Assembly: GCF_000814845.2 (NCBI RefSeq)
Contig: NZ_CP010431.2
Location: 2,666,001 to 2,730,000, forward strand
Length of the DNA stretch: 64,000 nucleotides
Direction: 5' to 3'
From: Pandoraea sputorum
Lineage (GTDB): Bacteria; Pseudomonadota; Gammaproteobacteria; Burkholderiales; Burkholderiaceae
The first letter of the stretch is position 1. Each line of letters starts with the position of its first letter. Below, one piece after another: positions 28,290 to 37,361 of this stretch. Position numbers and translations under genes: made by a program. The notes below the pieces were generated by a model. The model was not told the DNA's origin, did no database searches, and worked only from the letters and a program-made list of their open reading frames with translations.

Positions 28290-29024
28290 TCAGACCACGC
28301 CGCCGTTGGCGCGCAGCACCTGACCATTGACCCAGCCGCTGTCCGGACCGGCGAGAAACGCCACGACATTGGCAATATCGTCGGGCTGCCCGAGGCGTTC
28401 GAGCGGCGGCATCTTGGCAAAGGTCTGAATCTGCTCGTCTGTCTTGCCGTTCAGAAACAATTCAGTCGCCACCGGGCCCGGCGCAACGGCGTTGACGGTG
28501 ATGCGACGTCCACGCAATTCCTTGGCGAACACACGCGTGAAGGACTCCACTGCCGCTTTGGTGCCGTTGTAGATGGCGTAGCCGGGCATGTTCAGGCCGA
28601 GCGTGGTGCTCGACACATTGACGATGTGACCGCCTTCGTTCATGCGCGTCGCCGCTTCGCGCAGCGTATTGAAGACGCCACGCGTGTTGATCGCGAAATT
28701 CTGTTCGTATAGTTCGTCGCTGGTTTGCGCGAGGGGGGCCGTCTTGAGAATTCCGGCGTTGTTCACGAGCACGTCGATCTTGCCAAGCCGTTGCTCGACC
28801 GTATCGAACATCGCTTTCACCTCGGCTGACTTCGAGACGTCGGCCTTCACCGCGATGGCGGCGGTCCCGGCGTCCCGAAGTTCGGCCGCCAGCGCGTCGG
28901 CCTCGGCGGCGTTCGAGGCGTAGTTGATGGCGACGGAGAAGCCGTCACGTGCGAGGCGGCGGGCGATGGTGGCGCCAATGCCGCGCGAAGCACCGGTGAT
29001 CAGAGCGATTTGAGACGTTTTCAT
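28290..29024 (-). CDS. SDR-family oxidoreductase (FabG-like)
   Basis: Short-chain dehydrogenase of 244 residues with 'TGASRGIG', 'VNNAG', catalytic 'YNGTK' and the C-terminal 'GQVLRANGGVV' typical of 3-oxoacyl-reductase-like enzymes. First gene of the minus-strand operon, divergent from lysR at 29188. Substrate unknown. Confidence 0.87.
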   Translation of the reverse strand: MKTSQIALITGASRGIGATIARRLARDGFSVAINYASNAAEADALAAELRDAGTAAIAVKADVSKSAEVKAMFDTVEQRLGKIDVLVNNAGILKTAPLAQTSDELYEQNFAINTRGVFNTLREAATRMNEGGHIVNVSSTTLGLNMPGYAIYNGTKAAVESFTRVFAKELRGRRITVNAVAPGPVATELFLNGKTDEQIQTFAKMPPLERLGQPDDIANVVAFLAGPDSGWVNGQVLRANGGVV

Positions 29025-29066
29025 GGTGGTTTCCAGTTCAGGTGGTCGGTGAAGACATTCTGGTTC

Positions 29067-29116
29067 ATTCCATTTGAAAGATCATTGGGGGTGATTTGTT
29101 TTCAGAATTCCATTTG
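29067..29116. promoter_or_regulatory. Direct repeat ATTCCATTTG, possible LysR site
   Basis: ATTCCATTTG occurs at 29067-29076 and again at 29107-29116, 40 bases apart (about four helical turns), in the 163-base region between the divergent SDR and lysR genes. This spacing puts both copies on one DNA face. Confidence 0.35.
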
Positions 29117-29187
29117 CTTTAACAAATCGATGGCACTATGGCGGGCAACGGCACGGATGACCGGCAATACCCGAGGGGCAGAACACC

Positions 29188-30090
29188 ATGGACAGATTTC
29201 AGGAAATGCAGGTTTTCGTGCGCATCGCCGACCGGCACAGCTTTTCGCTCGCGGCCGACGATCTGCAGATCCCCCGTGCGACCGTCACCAATCTGATCAA
29301 GCGGCTGGAGGCACGCATCGGCGTACGGTTGCTGGAGCGTACGACGCGCCAGGTGCGGCTGACGCTGGAGGGGGAGGAGTATTACCGTCGCTGCGTGCGA
29401 CTGCTGGCCGATCTGGAGGAGACCGACGGTGCATTTCGCAACGCGCCGCCGAAAGGACTGCTGCGGGTGAATCTTCAGGGGACGCTCGCCAAGCACTTCA
29501 TCATGCCCACGCTCGGCACTTTCCTCGACGCTTATCCCGGCATCGCGTTGCACGTGGGCGAGGACGACCGGCTGATCGACATGGTCAGAGAAGGGGTGGA
29601 CTGCGTGCTGCGCGCGGGCGTGCTGCAAGACTCGTCGCTGGTCGGTCGGCAGGTCGCGACGATGGAACAGGTCACGGTCGCCAGTCCTGCGTATCTGCAG
29701 CGTTACGGTATGCCGGACGACGTTGAGGATCTGGACGCGCACCTTGCCGTCGACTATGTTTCCAGCGTGACAGGGCGGCCCGTGCCACTGGACTTTCGTC
29801 TCGACGACGAATACGTCACCCGGCGGTTGAAATCGAACATTTCCGTGAACGGTGCGGATTTATATACCGGTGCGGCGCTCGCCGGTCTTGGGCTCGTTCA
29901 GGTGCCGCGATATCGCATCGAAAGCGAGTTGGTGGACGGGCGGTTGCAGATCGTTCTGGCGGACAATCCGCCGCCGCCGATGCCGGTCTCGGTGCTTTAT
30001 CCGCAAAGCCGTCAGTTGTCGCGTCGTGTAAAGGTCTTCACCGAGTGGCTGTCGGAGCAATTCGCACGCGTTCAGGACAAAGGTCGCTGA
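29188..30090 (+). CDS. LysR-family regulator
   Basis: Regulator of 300 residues: helix-turn-helix 'FSLAADDLQIPRATVTNLIKRLE' in the first 60 residues, then a LysR substrate domain of the type found in regulators of SDR genes ('GLLRVNLQGTLAKHFI'). Divergent from the SDR-lipoprotein-SDR operon, its likely target. Confidence 0.88.
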   Translation: MDRFQEMQVFVRIADRHSFSLAADDLQIPRATVTNLIKRLEARIGVRLLERTTRQVRLTLEGEEYYRRCVRLLADLEETDGAFRNAPPKGLLRVNLQGTLAKHFIMPTLGTFLDAYPGIALHVGEDDRLIDMVREGVDCVLRAGVLQDSSLVGRQVATMEQVTVASPAYLQRYGMPDDVEDLDAHLAVDYVSSVTGRPVPLDFRLDDEYVTRRLKSNISVNGADLYTGAALAGLGLVQVPRYRIESELVDGRLQIVLADNPPPPMPVSVLYPQSRQLSRRVKVFTEWLSEQFARVQDKGR

Positions 30091-30117
30091 CCACGCGAAC
30101 TCGCAAGCCTGCGAGGA

Positions 30118-30972
30118 TCAGTCGAGGTCCGGTGCGCCTTGCTTGAAGACCTTCGGCGGTGCATAGCCGTGTTGTCTGAACAGACGCGCGAGATAAGACG
30201 GAGAGTCAAGCCCGACAGCCGTCGCCACGGCCAGCACCGTCATGCCAGGGGCACGCAGCAACGTTGCCGCGACTTCAACGCGGCGTCGCGACTGATAATC
30301 GACGACGGACTCGCCAGTGGCCTCCCGGAAGATCCGCGTCAATGTGCGTCGTGACAGGCCGAATTCATAGGCGACGCGATCGAGCGAAATCGGCTGATCG
30401 AGCGTTGCGTCCAGAAACGTCTGGATATCGCGCACTATCTCGGCATGGGCATCGCCACGATTTTGCGGGATCGGGGCGGACGTCAGCCCCGCTTCGACAC
30501 AAGTCGCAGCCACCGTGCGCACAGCGAGATCCGCACGGAAGGCAGCCAACTCAGGGAGAGGGACCTCGTGAGTCATGCGCGTGTCGCTTGCAACACGAAC
30601 CGCATCGAGCAGGGCCAGCGGTGCCGACCAGATCGAGATACGGCTGCAAGCGAGCTTGCGTCGTGCCTTGCGCTCGCAAAAGGCCACGAAATCGCTCGCG
30701 ACATAGACGGCGACATGCTCCTGCCCGGGCCGGTAGCCCCGCGTATCGTGAACACGCTGCGGCGGCACCACCACGAACGACTTTGGCGCGACGCGCACCG
30801 GCGCAACATTCGACTCGACGTTGAGCACGAGTTGCCCGGTCCTGGGGAGGAGGAACATGTACTCGTCGTCATGCGCGTGAGGATTCGTGCGGTATTCACC
30901 GACGCTCACATGCCGGACATCGGCGATGCGATCTCCGTACAAATGACGCGATGCGGTGGGATAAAGCTTCAC
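30118..30972 (-). CDS. AraC-family regulator
   Basis: Regulator of 284 residues. An N-terminal cupin-like sensing domain ('HAHDDEYMFLLPRTGQLVL' in blocks) is followed by two C-terminal helix-turn-helix motifs ('ISLDRVAYEFGLSRRTLTRIFRE', 'TVLAVATAVGLDSPSYLARLFRQ'). A GTG at 30972 with AAGGA eight bases upstream is chosen; an in-frame start at 31161 would add a non-family N-terminus. Divergent from phzF-like at 31181. Confidence 0.82.
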   Translation of the reverse strand: MKLYPTASRHLYGDRIADVRHVSVGEYRTNPHAHDDEYMFLLPRTGQLVLNVESNVAPVRVAPKSFVVVPPQRVHDTRGYRPGQEHVAVYVASDFVAFCERKARRKLACSRISIWSAPLALLDAVRVASDTRMTHEVPLPELAAFRADLAVRTVAATCVEAGLTSAPIPQNRGDAHAEIVRDIQTFLDATLDQPISLDRVAYEFGLSRRTLTRIFREATGESVVDYQSRRRVEVAATLLRAPGMTVLAVATAVGLDSPSYLARLFRQHGYAPPKVFKQGAPDLD

Positions 30973-31180
30973 TCTCGATTCCTTGGCTGGACAGACGGGA
31001 TGCCACCGTTGCCCGAGCATATACCGGCGTGCAGACGACCAGTATAGTCTTTGTCCAAAGCGTCGGTGGCACAGGCTCGAGCGCGGTTTGGCCCGATCGG
31101 ACGCATGAACTGGCCCGATTGACGGCGACTGTCGTTCCGACGTTGGGCATGCTTGCGCCACTTGCTATCAGGAGTGTCCG

Positions 31181-32104
31181 ATGACCACCCCAAGCCTTGT
31201 TCCCCACAGCATTGCCTCGCCCGAGGCAGCCGCACCGGATTTGCGCTTCGTCAACGTGTTCTCTTCCGGTGCCGGTGGCGGCAACCCGGCACCGGTCGTG
31301 TTCGACGCCGACAGCCTCTCGTCAGACGACATGAAGGCAATTGCCGCACGCTACGGCCATGAAAGCGCGTTCGTCTGTCGAGCCAGCGACCCGCGCAATA
31401 CGGTTCGTCTGCGCTTTTTCGTCCCGGCGCATGAGATGGAGATGTGCGGGCACGCCACGCTTGGTGCGATGTGGCTGTTGCGTGAAGCGGGGCGCTGGAC
31501 GACTGCAAGTGCGACCGTGGAGACGCTGAGCGGTCTGGTCGATGTACGTTTCGACGAGGTAACGCAGCGCATCGATGTCGGCCAGCCGCGCGGTATCGTC
31601 GAACCGGTGGACGACCCGGCGCGGGTAGCCGCCATTTGCGAAGTGCTCGGCATCGGTGAGGACGATCTGGCGCCGATGGGCGTTGTCAATGCCAGCACGA
31701 GCCGCACGAAGACGTTGGTGCCACTGCGCTCCGTGGAAAGGCTGAACACGCTCACGCCGAACCTCAGCGCGGTCGCTGCATTGTGCAACGCCCTCAATTC
31801 GACCGGTCTGTATCCGTTCGCCGTCGAGCGTACGCGGCCCTTGGAATTACATGCGCGGCAGTTCCCGCGTTCGTCCGGTTATCCGGAAGACGCCGCCACC
31901 GGCATCGCCGCAGCCGCCACGCTTTACGGCGTGCTGCATTACGGGCTGCTGGCAAACGGCGAGTCGGCCATACGGGTCTATCAGGGCTTTGCCATGGGAC
32001 GCCCGTCCTGCATTCGTGTGGCGCTACGCGAACCCGGCAATTACGGGTCAGGCTGCTGGATCAGCGGCGCAGTCGAGTTCGCCATGCTTGAGCCGCACGC
32101 TTGA
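31181..32104 (+). CDS. PhzF-family isomerase/epimerase-like protein
   Basis: Protein of 307 residues of the PhzF/diaminopimelate-epimerase fold. Features are 'VFSSGAGGGNPAPVVFDA', 'GHESAFV' with the catalytic Glu, 'EMCGHATLG' and 'YPEDAATGIAAAA'. Most genomic PhzF homologues are not in phenazine clusters, and no phenazine genes are here. AGGAG precedes the ATG. Confidence 0.86.
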   Translation: MTTPSLVPHSIASPEAAAPDLRFVNVFSSGAGGGNPAPVVFDADSLSSDDMKAIAARYGHESAFVCRASDPRNTVRLRFFVPAHEMEMCGHATLGAMWLLREAGRWTTASATVETLSGLVDVRFDEVTQRIDVGQPRGIVEPVDDPARVAAICEVLGIGEDDLAPMGVVNASTSRTKTLVPLRSVERLNTLTPNLSAVAALCNALNSTGLYPFAVERTRPLELHARQFPRSSGYPEDAATGIAAAATLYGVLHYGLLANGESAIRVYQGFAMGRPSCIRVALREPGNYGSGCWISGAVEFAMLEPHA

Positions 32105-32252
32105 GCGAGTCGACGTCACTCGACGAGAACTGAAACGTCGACCGCGTGGAATCTTCGGCCTCTTCCTTCGCAGTCCAAAAATTGTCAATATGTCGGACAT
32201 CGCGCCAGCGCTTGGTGCGATGCTCGATAAACGACATAACAGGAGCGAATTC

Positions 32253-33353
32253 ATGACATCGTCGAAGACCCCTCGGCAGGTTCTGATGCACTCGATCGCG
32301 ATTGCCGCACTGACGTTGAGCGCTGGCGGCTACGCCGTAACGGCGGCGGCCGCCGGTTCGGACCAACCCAAGCCGCGCATTCTTGTGCTCGCGACCGGCG
32401 GCACGATCGCCAGCACGGGCGACGCGCGCTCGGCCATCGGCTACAACGCTGGTGGCGTGACGGGCGAGCAACTGACGGCCAGCGTGCCCGGTCTGGATAA
32501 GCTCGCCACGATCAAAGCGGAGCAGATTTCGAACATCGGCTCGCAGGATATGAACAGCAAGGTCTGGTATCAGTTGGCTGCGCGCATCAAGCAGGCTTTC
32601 GAGCGCAACGAGGCCGACGGCATCGTGATCACGCACGGCACCGACACCATGGAGGAAACCGCATTCTTCCTCGATAACGTGCTCGCCACGAGCCAACCGG
32701 TCGTGCTGGTCGGCTCGATGCGCCCGAGTACGGCGGTGAGTGCCGACGGTCCGGGCAATCTCTATGAAGCTGTCGAAGTGGCCGCCAGTGCGCAGTCCCG
32801 CAACCGGGGCGTGCTGGTCGTTCTGAACGACACGATTCACTCGCCGCGTTGGGTCACCAAGACGAATACGACATCAGTGCAGACGTTTCAAAACCCGAAC
32901 GGTGGTCCGCTCGGGTATGTCGATCCTGCGTCGATCCGGTATCTGGCCGCAGCCCCGGCGGGTCGAAAAGGTCCGCTGGCGGTACCCAACGCTGGTTTGC
33001 CGCGCGTCGACATCGTGTACGCGCACGCCGACATGGATGCAACCCAGATCGATGACGCCGTGCGACGCGACGCCAAGGGCATCGTGCTCGCGGGCGTAGG
33101 CGATGGAAATGCCTCCAAAGCGGCACTCGATGCGCTCGAAGCCGCTGCGCGCAAGGGCATTGTCGTGGTCCGGTCGTCGCGCGTGGGGGCCGGGTTCGTC
33201 AACCGCAACGTCGAAGTCTCCGACGACAAGACGGGGTTCGTCGTCTCATACGATCTGAATCCGCAGAAGGCCCGAGTACTGACGCAACTCCTCATCGGCA
33301 ATGGCGTCAGCGCCGCAGATAAGGTGCAAAAGGCGTTCGACGCCACGTATTGA
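32253..33353 (+). CDS. ansB: Type II L-asparaginase, exported
   Basis: Hydrolyses asparagine to aspartate and ammonia. The 366 residues begin with a signal peptide (hydrophobic ~9-32, Ala-rich cleavage region). Both active-site threonine motifs are present: 'ATGGTIAS' and 'ITHGTDTMEETA'. Export implies the high-affinity periplasmic type. The ATG at 32253 has CAGGAGCG upstream; the frame is open further back but overlaps phzF. Confidence 0.9.
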   Translation: MTSSKTPRQVLMHSIAIAALTLSAGGYAVTAAAAGSDQPKPRILVLATGGTIASTGDARSAIGYNAGGVTGEQLTASVPGLDKLATIKAEQISNIGSQDMNSKVWYQLAARIKQAFERNEADGIVITHGTDTMEETAFFLDNVLATSQPVVLVGSMRPSTAVSADGPGNLYEAVEVAASAQSRNRGVLVVLNDTIHSPRWVTKTNTTSVQTFQNPNGGPLGYVDPASIRYLAAAPAGRKGPLAVPNAGLPRVDIVYAHADMDATQIDDAVRRDAKGIVLAGVGDGNASKAALDALEAAARKGIVVVRSSRVGAGFVNRNVEVSDDKTGFVVSYDLNPQKARVLTQLLIGNGVSAADKVQKAFDATY

Positions 33354-33409
33354 CGAGCGTTTATCCATCGGACTGACTTCGGCGCGCCACTGTCGTTTCG
33401 ACGTCCAGG

Positions 33410-33742
33410 TCAGTCCAGCGCGGGCTCTTCTGCGATCTTTCGGTCGCGCAACTGGCGGAAGAATCGGGCGTTGTGGTGATCGGCGACGGTAAAGACGTCG
33501 TCCGACGCGCGGGCGAGTGCGGCGAAGAGCCGTTCGAGTTCGTCGTACGCTGGGCCGGACATGCCACAGCGCTTGACCAGCGATTGCCTTATCTCGTCCA
33601 TGGTGGCCTGCCGGAAGCAATCGAAGGCAGGCGCTGGCGTGGCGTCGAGATGATTGATGTGCGCAAGTAACATGCCGAGCACCTGCGCGTGCACGAGCGC
33701 CGTGGCGCGTTGTTCGATAGCCAGTACGTCGGTTTCCGTCAT
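33410..33742 (-). CDS. Hypothetical protein, 110 aa
   Basis: Small, mostly helical, soluble protein without recognised domain. It has 'RATALVHAQVLGMLLAHINHL' and a C-terminal 'HHNARFFRQLRDRKIAEEP'. The ATG at 33742 follows AGAGGTC. It is convergent with the asparaginase gene. Confidence 0.6.
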   Translation of the reverse strand: MTETDVLAIEQRATALVHAQVLGMLLAHINHLDATPAPAFDCFRQATMDEIRQSLVKRCGMSGPAYDELERLFAALARASDDVFTVADHHNARFFRQLRDRKIAEEPALD

Positions 33743-33873
33743 GATGACCTCTGTCGGACGTGGGTGGGAATACGAACGGATGCACTTGCAGCATAGCACC
33801 CGCGCATAGGGCTCGCAGGCGCAGAAAGGGCTTCGCAGCTACTGACGCAAAAGTGTCGCGTCAAAGGGCCAGA

Positions 33874-34674
33874 ATGTCGCAAGCCGTCTCCGGCCAGCCA
33901 GCGAATCCTTATATGAAAGCTATTGACCAACGATTGGCCGTCGCAGTGCGCATCGTCTACGAGGCTGCGCACTCAGCGCTTGACTTGTTTAACGCACGCG
34001 GCCGGTTCGCGCTTGAGGAGAAGGGCGCACACGAATATGTGTCCGAGGCCGACAGGATCATCGAACGCCAAATTCGCGAAGCCCTGGCGACCGACTTCCC
34101 TGAAGACAATGTGATGGGGGAGGAGATGGGCGGCAAAGGCTCGAACGCCTTCTGGGCCATCGATCCCATCGACGGCACCGCCAATTTTCTGCGGGGATCG
34201 CCGCTATGGGGCGTGTCGCTGGGTTTTGTCGAGGACGATGAGCCGGTCGTCGGTGTCATCGCCTATCCCTCGCTGGGCTTGACGCTGAGTGCCGCGCGCG
34301 GGTGTGGCGTATCACGCAACGGGCTGCCTTTTGAACGAAATGTCGACTTCCCGTCCGTCCATCTGGCAGCCGTCGGCGAGAACACCCGTTGGCCAGCCAC
34401 CGAAATCGCTCACGTCGAATACGCATTGCGGACGTCGGGCTGGGGCGTAGCCCAGTATCGTTGCGCCACCATCGGTCTTGGCTTCACCGCGCTCGGGTGC
34501 GTCGATGGCTATCTGGAAAAACACACGAGCATCTGGGATATCGCCGCCGGATCGGTGATTTGCCGGGAAGCCGGTTTAAACGTCCACGCGCACGGGACAT
34601 ATGACGGCGGCGGCCAAACGATCTTCGCCGGGACCGACGCATTGCGCGCCGTCGTCGGCCGCTATCTCACCTGA
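33874..34674 (+). CDS. Inositol-monophosphatase-family phosphatase
   Basis: Mg-dependent phosphatase of 266 residues. Metal-binding motifs are 'GEEMGG', 'WAIDPIDGTANFLRG' and the C-terminal 'WDIAAGSVICREAG'. The family includes inositol, histidinol and 3'-phosphoadenosine phosphatases; the substrate cannot be chosen here. The ATG at 33874 follows AAAGGG; an alternative is 33913. Confidence 0.87.
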   Translation: MSQAVSGQPANPYMKAIDQRLAVAVRIVYEAAHSALDLFNARGRFALEEKGAHEYVSEADRIIERQIREALATDFPEDNVMGEEMGGKGSNAFWAIDPIDGTANFLRGSPLWGVSLGFVEDDEPVVGVIAYPSLGLTLSAARGCGVSRNGLPFERNVDFPSVHLAAVGENTRWPATEIAHVEYALRTSGWGVAQYRCATIGLGFTALGCVDGYLEKHTSIWDIAAGSVICREAGLNVHAHGTYDGGGQTIFAGTDALRAVVGRYLT

Positions 34675-34676
34675 AG

Positions 34677-35048
34677 CTAGTCGCGCTGCGAGAGCTGAAA
34701 AACATTGCCCTCCGGATCTTCCCCATCGCACATCGATTGCGGGAAACCCTCGTAGCGCTTCATTTCACGCATCCTGACGCCCGCGTTGAGCAGCGTCTCC
34801 CGTAAGTCCTCCAGCCCTGATCGCACCGAAAAGACGAGCTTTGCGTTCGATGTCTCTCCGCTCGTCGGCCGGTCTCGGTAGGCCACGCCGACACGGTGGA
34901 GCGCGATCTCCACTTCACCAGCTTTAAGCACCGCCCATTCGCTCTCGATTTCTTCGATCACAGGGAAGGCGAAATGCGTCCGATAAAACGATTTCAGCAA
35001 TTCAACATCTCGGACGTAGAGGATCAATCTGGACATGGAAATCGGCAT
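34677..35048 (-). CDS. VOC-superfamily (glyoxalase/bleomycin-resistance fold) protein
   Basis: Protein of 123 residues with the vicinal-oxygen-chelate pattern: 'LILYVRDVELLKSFYRTHFAF' at the start, and 'DPEGNVFQLSQRD' at the end, carrying the last metal Glu position region. Function unassigned. ATG at 35048 is preferred, with 35036 possible. Confidence 0.78.
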   Translation of the reverse strand: MPISMSRLILYVRDVELLKSFYRTHFAFPVIEEIESEWAVLKAGEVEIALHRVGVAYRDRPTSGETSNAKLVFSVRSGLEDLRETLLNAGVRMREMKRYEGFPQSMCDGEDPEGNVFQLSQRD

Positions 35049-35498
35049 GCGCGCTCCGAAATGACTAGGTCGTATCAAGAGGATCGGTGTTGCCGGAATC
35101 ACGTCATTTCGAAAGCAAGGTCCCGCTTTGGGACTGCATTCCGACGTCACCCGGCATGCGTTTAGCATCAAGACGATTCGACTTTACGGATATTCAGGCA
35201 GCGGCCCGAATACAGCCGAAATGGGGGCGAAGTAGGGTCATAAATGTGGCGAAAACCATCGATTCCCGAAAAATCCCATCTGACCCCCACTTCAATATCA
35301 GGGTTTCCACCCATGTTTTCGACGGTCTGAGCTACAATCCGGCGTTTTCGATGTTCGGCTTGTGCTATCTGCCGAAACACCGGCTGGATGACGTCTGTCG
35401 GTCCGAATCCCGCCAGCGCGCCCGCCAAGCGTGCGCTTTTCCCCCCGGCGTGTGGAAGATGGCAACGCCACACGTAATTGATAAGGTGACTGATTCCC
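35049..35498. other. 450-bp intergenic region without supported gene
   Basis: Between the divergent VOC and mqo genes. Open frames here lack ribosome sites and family features. It probably holds the mqo promoter; a TACAAT hexamer at 35333-35338 could be a -10 box but no clear -35 accompanies it. Confidence 0.5.
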
Positions 35499-37214
35499 AT
35501 GACTCAAACCGATAAGAAACCGGTGCCCGGTAGCGGCCGCAAGCGCTTTACCCGCCGCAAATTCCTGGGCACCGCCGTTGGCGCCGCTGCGGTGTGGGCC
35601 GGATATTCGTACTTCTTCGGTAGTCAGTACCGCGCCGCCAAGGCGGACCGCAAGGTCGACGTGCTGCTGATCGGCGGCGGCATCATGAGCGCGACGCTCG
35701 GCGTCTATCTGTCCGAACTGGAGCCGAACTGGACTTGCGAAGTCTTCGAACGTCTGGACAAGGTCGCAGAAGAAAGCTCGAACGGCTGGAATAACGCGGG
35801 TACCGGTCACTCGGCCCTGTGCGAACTGAATTACACGCCGATGGACGATAAGGGCAACGTCCATATCACGCAGGCCATCAACATTAACGAGAACTTCCAG
35901 ATCTCGCGTCAATTCTGGTCGCATCAGGTGCGTCAGGGCGTACTGGGCAATCCGCGTGAATTCATCAATTCCACGCCGCACATGAACCTTGTGTTCGGCG
36001 AAGAGAACCGCGAGTTCATCAAGAAACGCGTGGAAGCACTGAAGGCTTCGCCACTGTTCGCCGGTATGGAAATGACGACCGACCCGGCGAAGATCGCCGA
36101 GTGGATTCCGATCATGATGGAAGGCCGCAAGCCCGACGAGGTGGTCACCGCCACGCGCTCGCCGCTCGGCACGGACGTCAATCTGGGCGAGATCACCCGT
36201 CAGTTCTACAAGCACCTGACCGAGAAGTCCGGCGTGAAGGTCTCGACCGGTTACGAAGTCCGTTCGATCACCCGCAACGAGGACGGTAGCTGGCGCGTGT
36301 CCGCGTTCGATATGAACGACAGCTCCAAAATCCAGACGGTGGATGCACGCAATGTGTTCATCGGCGCGGGCGGCGCTGCACTCCCGTTGTTGCAACTGTC
36401 GGGCATTCCGGAAGCCAAGCAATACGGCGGCTTCCCGGTGGGCGGCGAGTTCCTCGTCACCGAAAAGCCCGAGATTGCTTCGCGCCATCTGGCCAAGGTC
36501 TACGGTCTCGCCGATACCGGCTCGCCCCCCATGTCGGTGCCCCACCTGGACACCCGCGTGCTCGACGGCAAGAAGGTCATCCTGTTCGGGCCGTTCGCAA
36601 CGTGGTCGAGCAAGTTCCTCAAGAACGGCTCGTACTTCGACCTCGCGAAGGCAGCAACGCCGTCGAACGTCATTCCCCAGTTGCAGGTCGGCGTGCACGA
36701 GTTCGCGCTCGTGAAGTACCTCGCGCAGCAATTGCAACTGTCGATGGACGAGAAGATGGCGGCGCTTCGCCACTACATGCCGGAAGCGAAGAACGAAGAC
36801 TGGCGTCTGTGGGAAGCCGGGCAGCGCGTGCAGATCATCAAGAACGATCCGGAGAAGGGCGGCGTACTGAAGCTCGGCACGGAAGTCGTGGTGTCGAGCG
36901 ACCGCACCGTGTCGGCACTGCTCGGCGCATCGCCGGGCGGTTCGACTTCGCCTGCGATCATGTTGTCGCTGCTCGAGCGCGTGTTCCCGGATCAGATGAA
37001 GACGCCCGCGTGGCAACAGAAGATTCGCGAGATCGTGCCGAGCTACGGCAAGAAGCTCCATGACAATCCGCAGATGCTCGCCACCGAGTGGGCGACGACA
37101 GCCGAAACGCTGCAACTGGCCATCGCACCGCCGAATCTGAATGGCGTTGTGCCCGACAATGCGCCGATGGCTAATCCGGGTGTCGTGAAGAAGACGCCGG
37201 ATATGGCGCTGTAA
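35499..37214 (+). CDS. mqo: Malate:quinone oxidoreductase with Tat-like leader
   Basis: FAD enzyme oxidising malate to oxaloacetate and reducing quinone, a TCA-cycle step at the membrane. Family marks are the Rossmann loop 'VLLIGGGIMSATLG' near residues 55-68, 'ERLDKVAEESSNGWNNAGTGHSA' in blocks and 'GASPGGSTSP' near the end. The 571 residues exceed the usual ~500 because of an N-terminal extension with TRRKFLG (18-24) and a hydrophobic stretch (about 23-40), resembling a twin-arginine signal. Mqo is normally a cytoplasmic-face peripheral protein, so this leader may act as a membrane anchor. AAGGTGA precedes the ATG. Confidence 0.92.
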   Translation: MTQTDKKPVPGSGRKRFTRRKFLGTAVGAAAVWAGYSYFFGSQYRAAKADRKVDVLLIGGGIMSATLGVYLSELEPNWTCEVFERLDKVAEESSNGWNNAGTGHSALCELNYTPMDDKGNVHITQAININENFQISRQFWSHQVRQGVLGNPREFINSTPHMNLVFGEENREFIKKRVEALKASPLFAGMEMTTDPAKIAEWIPIMMEGRKPDEVVTATRSPLGTDVNLGEITRQFYKHLTEKSGVKVSTGYEVRSITRNEDGSWRVSAFDMNDSSKIQTVDARNVFIGAGGAALPLLQLSGIPEAKQYGGFPVGGEFLVTEKPEIASRHLAKVYGLADTGSPPMSVPHLDTRVLDGKKVILFGPFATWSSKFLKNGSYFDLAKAATPSNVIPQLQVGVHEFALVKYLAQQLQLSMDEKMAALRHYMPEAKNEDWRLWEAGQRVQIIKNDPEKGGVLKLGTEVVVSSDRTVSALLGASPGGSTSPAIMLSLLERVFPDQMKTPAWQQKIREIVPSYGKKLHDNPQMLATEWATTAETLQLAIAPPNLNGVVPDNAPMANPGVVKKTPDMAL

Positions 37215-37241
37215 TTTACCTTCACGTAGCGCGAAGCATCA

Positions 37242-37277
37242 AGGGGTTCCGGGATATTCCGGAACCCCTCTTCTTTT
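37242..37277. terminator. Rho-independent terminator after mqo
   Basis: Perfect 11-bp stem AGGGGTTCCGG / CCGGAACCCCT, loop GATATT, followed by CTTCTTTT. Confidence 0.93.
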
Positions 37278-37361
37278 AGCACCTGCAAACAGAGGGGCCG
37301 ACGGTAGAGGGCAGGTGGCTTAGTCCGTGGCCGCGCCCGATCAGGGCCGCGATCGGTCCGA

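Noticed and set aside
31181..32104. PhzF-like gene as sign of a phenazine cluster
   Set aside because: No other phenazine gene nearby; lone PhzF homologues are common.
31851..32252. N-terminal extension of the asparaginase frame
   Set aside because: Overlaps phzF; the ATG at 32253 has a ribosome site and begins a normal signal peptide.
35087..35515. 142-codon frame in the gap before mqo
   Set aside because: No ribosome site, no domain, overlaps the mqo start.
35298..37115. 605-codon open frame antisense to mqo
   Set aside because: Mirror of a GC-rich coding gene; composition is His/Arg-rich without any domain, and the sense gene is certain.
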